Origin: Tupaia tana
Taxonomy: Eukaryota; Chordata; Mammalia; Scandentia; Tupaiidae
Direction of reading: 5' to 3'
DNA: 64,000 nt
Assembly (NCBI GenBank): GCA_026018925.1
Contig: JAKSZU010000026.1
Location: 20,192,759-20,256,758, forward strand
The notes below the pieces were generated by a model. That model ran no database searches. It saw only the letters and a list, made by a program, of their open reading frames with translations, and was not told the origin of the DNA. Both the position numbers and the translations under genes were made by a program. This document shows positions 59,033 to 64,000 of this stretch, in pieces; position 1 is the stretch's first letter, and each line of letters opens with the position of its first letter.

Positions 59033-59253
59033 TAGGACTGGTCCCATTTAAGCAAGCCATAGCCCACAGTGTCACCCATGGTTCAGCTCTGGGTGCATGT
59101 GTACGTGTGTCCCAAATCCCAACACAGTGGGTAGATGGAAGAGAAGGCTGTGGCATGACCGTGCCCCAGTGTGAGGTACTTTCTTCCTTTCCCTCTCTGT
59201 CTCTCTGTCTGCCTGTCTCTGGTGAGTGCATGCACCTCTGGCAAAAAAACGCA
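59033..59253 (+). mobile_element. tSINE-M, shortened head
   Basis: CATGGTTCAGCTCTGGGTGC; GCATGCACCTCTGGCAAAAA end. Confidence 0.8.
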
Positions 59254-59424
59254 AGGTTGAATTTTTTTTTTTTTTTAGAGAGACTTTTGCTATAGGGCGT
59301 GTGCTCACTGGAGAGACAGAGAGACAGAAAGCGAGTAATCACCCCTGGGGAGATTACCATGCCACAATCCCTCCATTCTCCTCTCCAGATTTTGGACACG
59401 CACACACATGCTCCTGGTGTGAGT

Positions 59425-59840
59425 TTTTTTTTTTCCCTAAAGAATTATTTAGTTAATTAATTTTTTGAGAGGTTTTTGCTATAGGGCGCGTATGCTCACC
59501 AGAAAGACAGAGAGACGGAAAGACGGAAAGCAAGAAATCACCCCCCAAGGGGGGATAGCCACACTGCAATCCCTTCTTAGGATCTTGGGCACGCGTGCAC
59601 ACATGCCCGGTGTGAGTTTAAGCCACCAGGTCTGGGATTCGAACCGCAGTCGACTACATGGGAGTCCAGCGATATACCCATTACGCCAACTGCTAGTGCC
59701 TAATTTATTTATTTAAATGTGACCAGAGAGAGACAGAGAGAGAGAGTGTGAAAAAGCAAGCCACCAGGTTCAGGACTCGAACCGTGGTTGGCCATGTGGT
59801 AGTATCCAGCACCTTAACCTTCATGCCTCCTGCTGGTCCC
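59425..59840 (-). mobile_element. tSINE-S, middle layer of the nest
   Basis: Tail 59425-59460 and body/head 59701-59840 (AAATGTGACCAGAGAGAGAC, ends CTCCTGCTGGTCCC). Confidence 0.92.
59461..59700 (-). mobile_element. tSINE-L, inner layer of the nest
   Basis: GAGAGGTTTTTGCTATAGGG; ends AACTGCTAGTGCC; inserted in the tSINE-S tail. Confidence 0.94.
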
Positions 59841-60125
59841 CTGAATTTTAAGTCACTGGGTCCAGGTGACCACAGTCGACTGTGAGGGAGTCGGAGACGT
59901 AACCATCATGCCATCTGTTGGTCCTCCGAGGTTGAATTTCATGGTATGCGAACTGTGTCTCATTAATGAAGGAAGGACCAGTTCTGTGCTGCATCTCACT
60001 GGACCACCTAGCACCCCCTGTAGGTTCTGGGCCAGACCCTAGTTGAGAGGTTCATTCATCATTCCTCAAATATTCATGGAGTACGCAGTATATCCATTTG
60101 GGGAAGCAGCGGCTTTTGCACATGT

Positions 60126-60207
60126 TGGGGCTAGGTGGTAATATGATGGTTAAGGCAGCTGGATCCTACATGGCCAACAGCGCGGTCTGAGTCCTGGCCC
60201 CAGGGGC

Positions 60208-60238
<31 letters not shown>

Positions 60239-60335
60239 CAAAATTCAAGAAGAGCCTCCAGTGTGATCATCCTCCACACGGAGTGCGTTCTCCTTTTCTC
60301 TCTCTTTCTGATGAGCAAATGAAACAAAATTGAAG
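60126..60335 (+). mobile_element. tSINE-M
   Basis: GGGGCTAGGTGGTAATATGA head; TG-tract body; end CTGATGAGCAAATGAAACAA. Confidence 0.82.
60208..60237. repeat. (TG)n microsatellite in a tSINE-M
   Basis: About 14 units within the SINE body. Confidence 0.93.
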
Positions 60336-61142
60336 AAAGAAGAGGGAGAGGAGGGAGAAGGGGAGGAAAGGAGGAGGAAGAGAAAAAACATGCAGGTAAG
60401 CTTGGAGGAGCAGGCTCTGGGCTGTCTCAGCGACAGCTCCCCCCAGATACTACTACAGAACCCACCTTCCGGGGAAAGCAGGGCCTCTGCCCGGACGGCA
60501 GCCGGAGAGCAGGGGCCAGCAGGACGCGGGAGCCCAGTGATACACTGCCTAGCTAGGGCGTCGGCACTGCAGGTGCACCTGCTTCTCCACACCTACGGCA
60601 GGTGGATATCGGAGCACCACTGCCCCCTATCGCCTGCTGTCCTTCAATGAAACAGTTCCTTAAACCGCGGAGGCATTCTGGTGCAATCCCCTTTTAAAAA
60701 ACAGCGAGCAGCGAGCTGACGAAAAACAGTCGCGGTCACGGCTACTGCGGAGGTGGAGTAGCAGCTCTCGGGTGACAAGGAGGTCTTTCTGGGCCGTGGT
60801 AGGGCCTGAGAGAACAAGGCCCGTGTGCCAAGACTGGTGCCTCCTGAGCGAGGCAGACTAGTCAGTAATGGTCATCCCACGGGAACGAGTCTGTGTTGCG
60901 AGCACAGGGACTAGTTTTTGGCAGAAGGATGTCTGGGAACATTTCAGAGATGGTTAGAAATGACCTTTGAGTTGTGTTTTGAGGCATGAGTAGGAGTTTG
61001 TCAGGAGACAAAGGAGGGAACAGAGTTCTAGCAGCTGGCAAGAGCTAAGGGGGGTATGAAGAGGCAGCAGGACTTGTAAGAACTGGGAGAATCCTAATTT
61101 TTGTTTTTCTGTCTTGTAGTTAAGGTATTAAAACCCATAGAG
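60336..61142. other. Intergenic unique sequence upstream of TMED2
   Basis: No exon or repeat family recognised. Confidence 0.4.
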
Positions 61143-61312
61143 TGGGGCCGGCAAGTGGCATGATGGTTAAAGGTGCTGGACTCCCACATGGCCGACCACA
61201 GTTCAAGTCTCGGACCTGGTGGCTTGCTTTCTCACTTCCTCTCTCTCTCTCTGATTAAACTGGAAAATAATGATAATAATAATAAATAAAGTTAAAATAT
61301 TAAAAAAAAAAA
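61143..61312 (+). mobile_element. tSINE-S
   Basis: GGGGCCGGCAAGTGGCATGA; duplication AAACC(C/-)ATAGAGT on both sides. Confidence 0.95.
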
Positions 61313-61369
61313 AACCATAGAGTAAAACGAGGCACGTTACTCGTGGGTCCAGGACTCCTGGACTTATAA

Positions 61370-62813
<1,444 letters not shown>

Positions 62814-62830
62814 ACTTTTTTTATTTTTTA

Positions 62831-63208
<378 letters not shown>

Positions 63209-63331
63209 TTATTTTTTAAGGAGCCCAAAGGCAATTAATATTTTAACTCCTCTATAACATGAGTGATTGGGATTAAGGATTTTCCATTTGACAGTGAACT
63301 TCAGTAGAGTTGAGTACAAATTACCTAAGAG

Positions 63332-63552
63332 AGGGGCCAGCAGATGGCATAATGGTTAAGTCGCTGGACTCCCATCTGGCGGACTGCGGTTCAGGTCCTG
63401 GACCCAGTGGCCTAAAACTCATGCCGGGCACATGTACATGCATGCCCAAAATGTGGAGAGGTAGTGATTGTGGAGTAGCCATCTCCCCTGGGGGGTGATT
63501 TCTCACCCTCTGGCTAATGCACCTGCCCTATAGCAGAAATCTCTCTTAAAGA
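63332..63552 (+). mobile_element. tSINE-L
   Basis: GGGGCCAGCAGATGGCATAA; CCTATAGCAGAAATCTCTCT; in TMED2 intron 1. Confidence 0.94.
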
Positions 63553-64000
63553 TTACGTAAGGGAAATCCAAAAGTAAGAGGTAAATGGAAGGAGAGACTT
63601 AGATTTAGGGACCTCAGAGATCAACTCTTCTAGTTTTATAGGTGACAGTTTTACAGGTGACAACAGCTTTAAAAGAACAGGCAAAACTGACTTGTAGGAG
63701 ACTGGGATGAGAGTTGGTTCTCCTGATTTCTAGTCTACTTTTTCCTCTTAAACCTTCAGGCATCTTCAGATAAAGCAAATTTCTTTCCTATTTGGTAGTA
63801 GTCAGCAAAACTTTGAAATGTATCTTATTGAAAATCTCTAAAGGAATTTTTTTAATTTTTGACATCAGCTTTATCTTTGCATGTTTGTTGGAGGTATTAG
63901 TACAGTTAGAGAACACTTGTAAAGCATGGTTTTTGTTTCTGAGGGGTTTAAGTAGGCCATGATACAAAATGTAGTCTTTAGAGAGCCATCGTCCGTTCTT
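63553..64000 (+). other. TMED2 intron 1, right end of window
   Basis: Unique A/T-rich sequence; no exon 2 seen. Confidence 0.6.

Larger units (their letters stand above)
59262..59927 (-). mobile_element. tSINE-L, outer layer of a three-level nest
   Basis: 3' part 59262-59424 (GACTTTTGCTATAGGGCGTG) and 5' part 59841-59927; duplication AGGTTGAATTT at 59254 and 59929. Confidence 0.93.

Overview
Vertebrate (placental mammal) genomic DNA with human 12q24.31 gene order: SNRNP35 (+), RILPL1 (-), TMED2 (+). Identities rest on translated exons. RILPL1 reassembles from seven exons with canonical splice sites to exactly 403 aa, the human length as I recall it. SNRNP35 is a single coding exon. Only the first coding exon of TMED2 lies inside the window.

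Organism: very many tRNA-headed SINEs interrupt the sequence. No primate dimeric Alu and no rodent B1/B2/ID load is visible, only two old 7SL-derived monomer fragments (49549-49655, 56520-56606). 7SL SINEs point to Euarchontoglires; the tRNA-SINE load without Alus would fit a colugo (Dermoptera, CYN-type SINEs). That assignment is an inference, not a match I could run.

Layout. 1-8734: SNRNP35 coding exon (2938-3679, carrying an apparent 1-nt frameshift) and the convergent 3' side of RILPL1. 8735-47345: RILPL1 coding region on the minus strand (exon 7 at 8735-8879 through exon 1 at 47037-47345), with introns packed with SINEs, L1, L2 and MIR remnants, a 39-bp minisatellite and several simple repeats. 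46900-48450: RILPL1 CpG-island promoter. 48450-61650: SINE/L1-rich intergenic spacer. 61650-62480: TMED2 CpG-island promoter and exon 1. 62108-64000: TMED2 intron 1, holding an antisense RPL37A retrocopy (62831-63201) flanked by an exact 17-bp target-site duplication.

SINE names used here (mine): tSINE-L (about 240 bp; tRNA-like head with box B GGTTCGAGTCC, body containing GTGCGTGCGTGCCCAAGATC and a CCCCCCTGGGGGG palindrome, 3' end CTATAGCAAAAACCTCTC plus A-tail); tSINE-S (about 120 bp plus tail; same head, body GCTTGCTTTCTCACTTTC..CTCTGGTCAAATTAAA and an (ATAA)n-rich tail); tSINE-M (older, L-like, head with GGATCCCACATGGCC, 3' end CCCTCTGGCAATTT). A minus-strand copy reads as the reverse complement. 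Element ends are good to about 5-10 bases. No operons, CRISPR arrays or intact viral genes are present. RILPL1 (phospho-Rab effector at lysosome/centrosome), TMED2 (p24 cargo receptor) and SNRNP35 (minor spliceosome) are neighbours by synteny rather than parts of one pathway.
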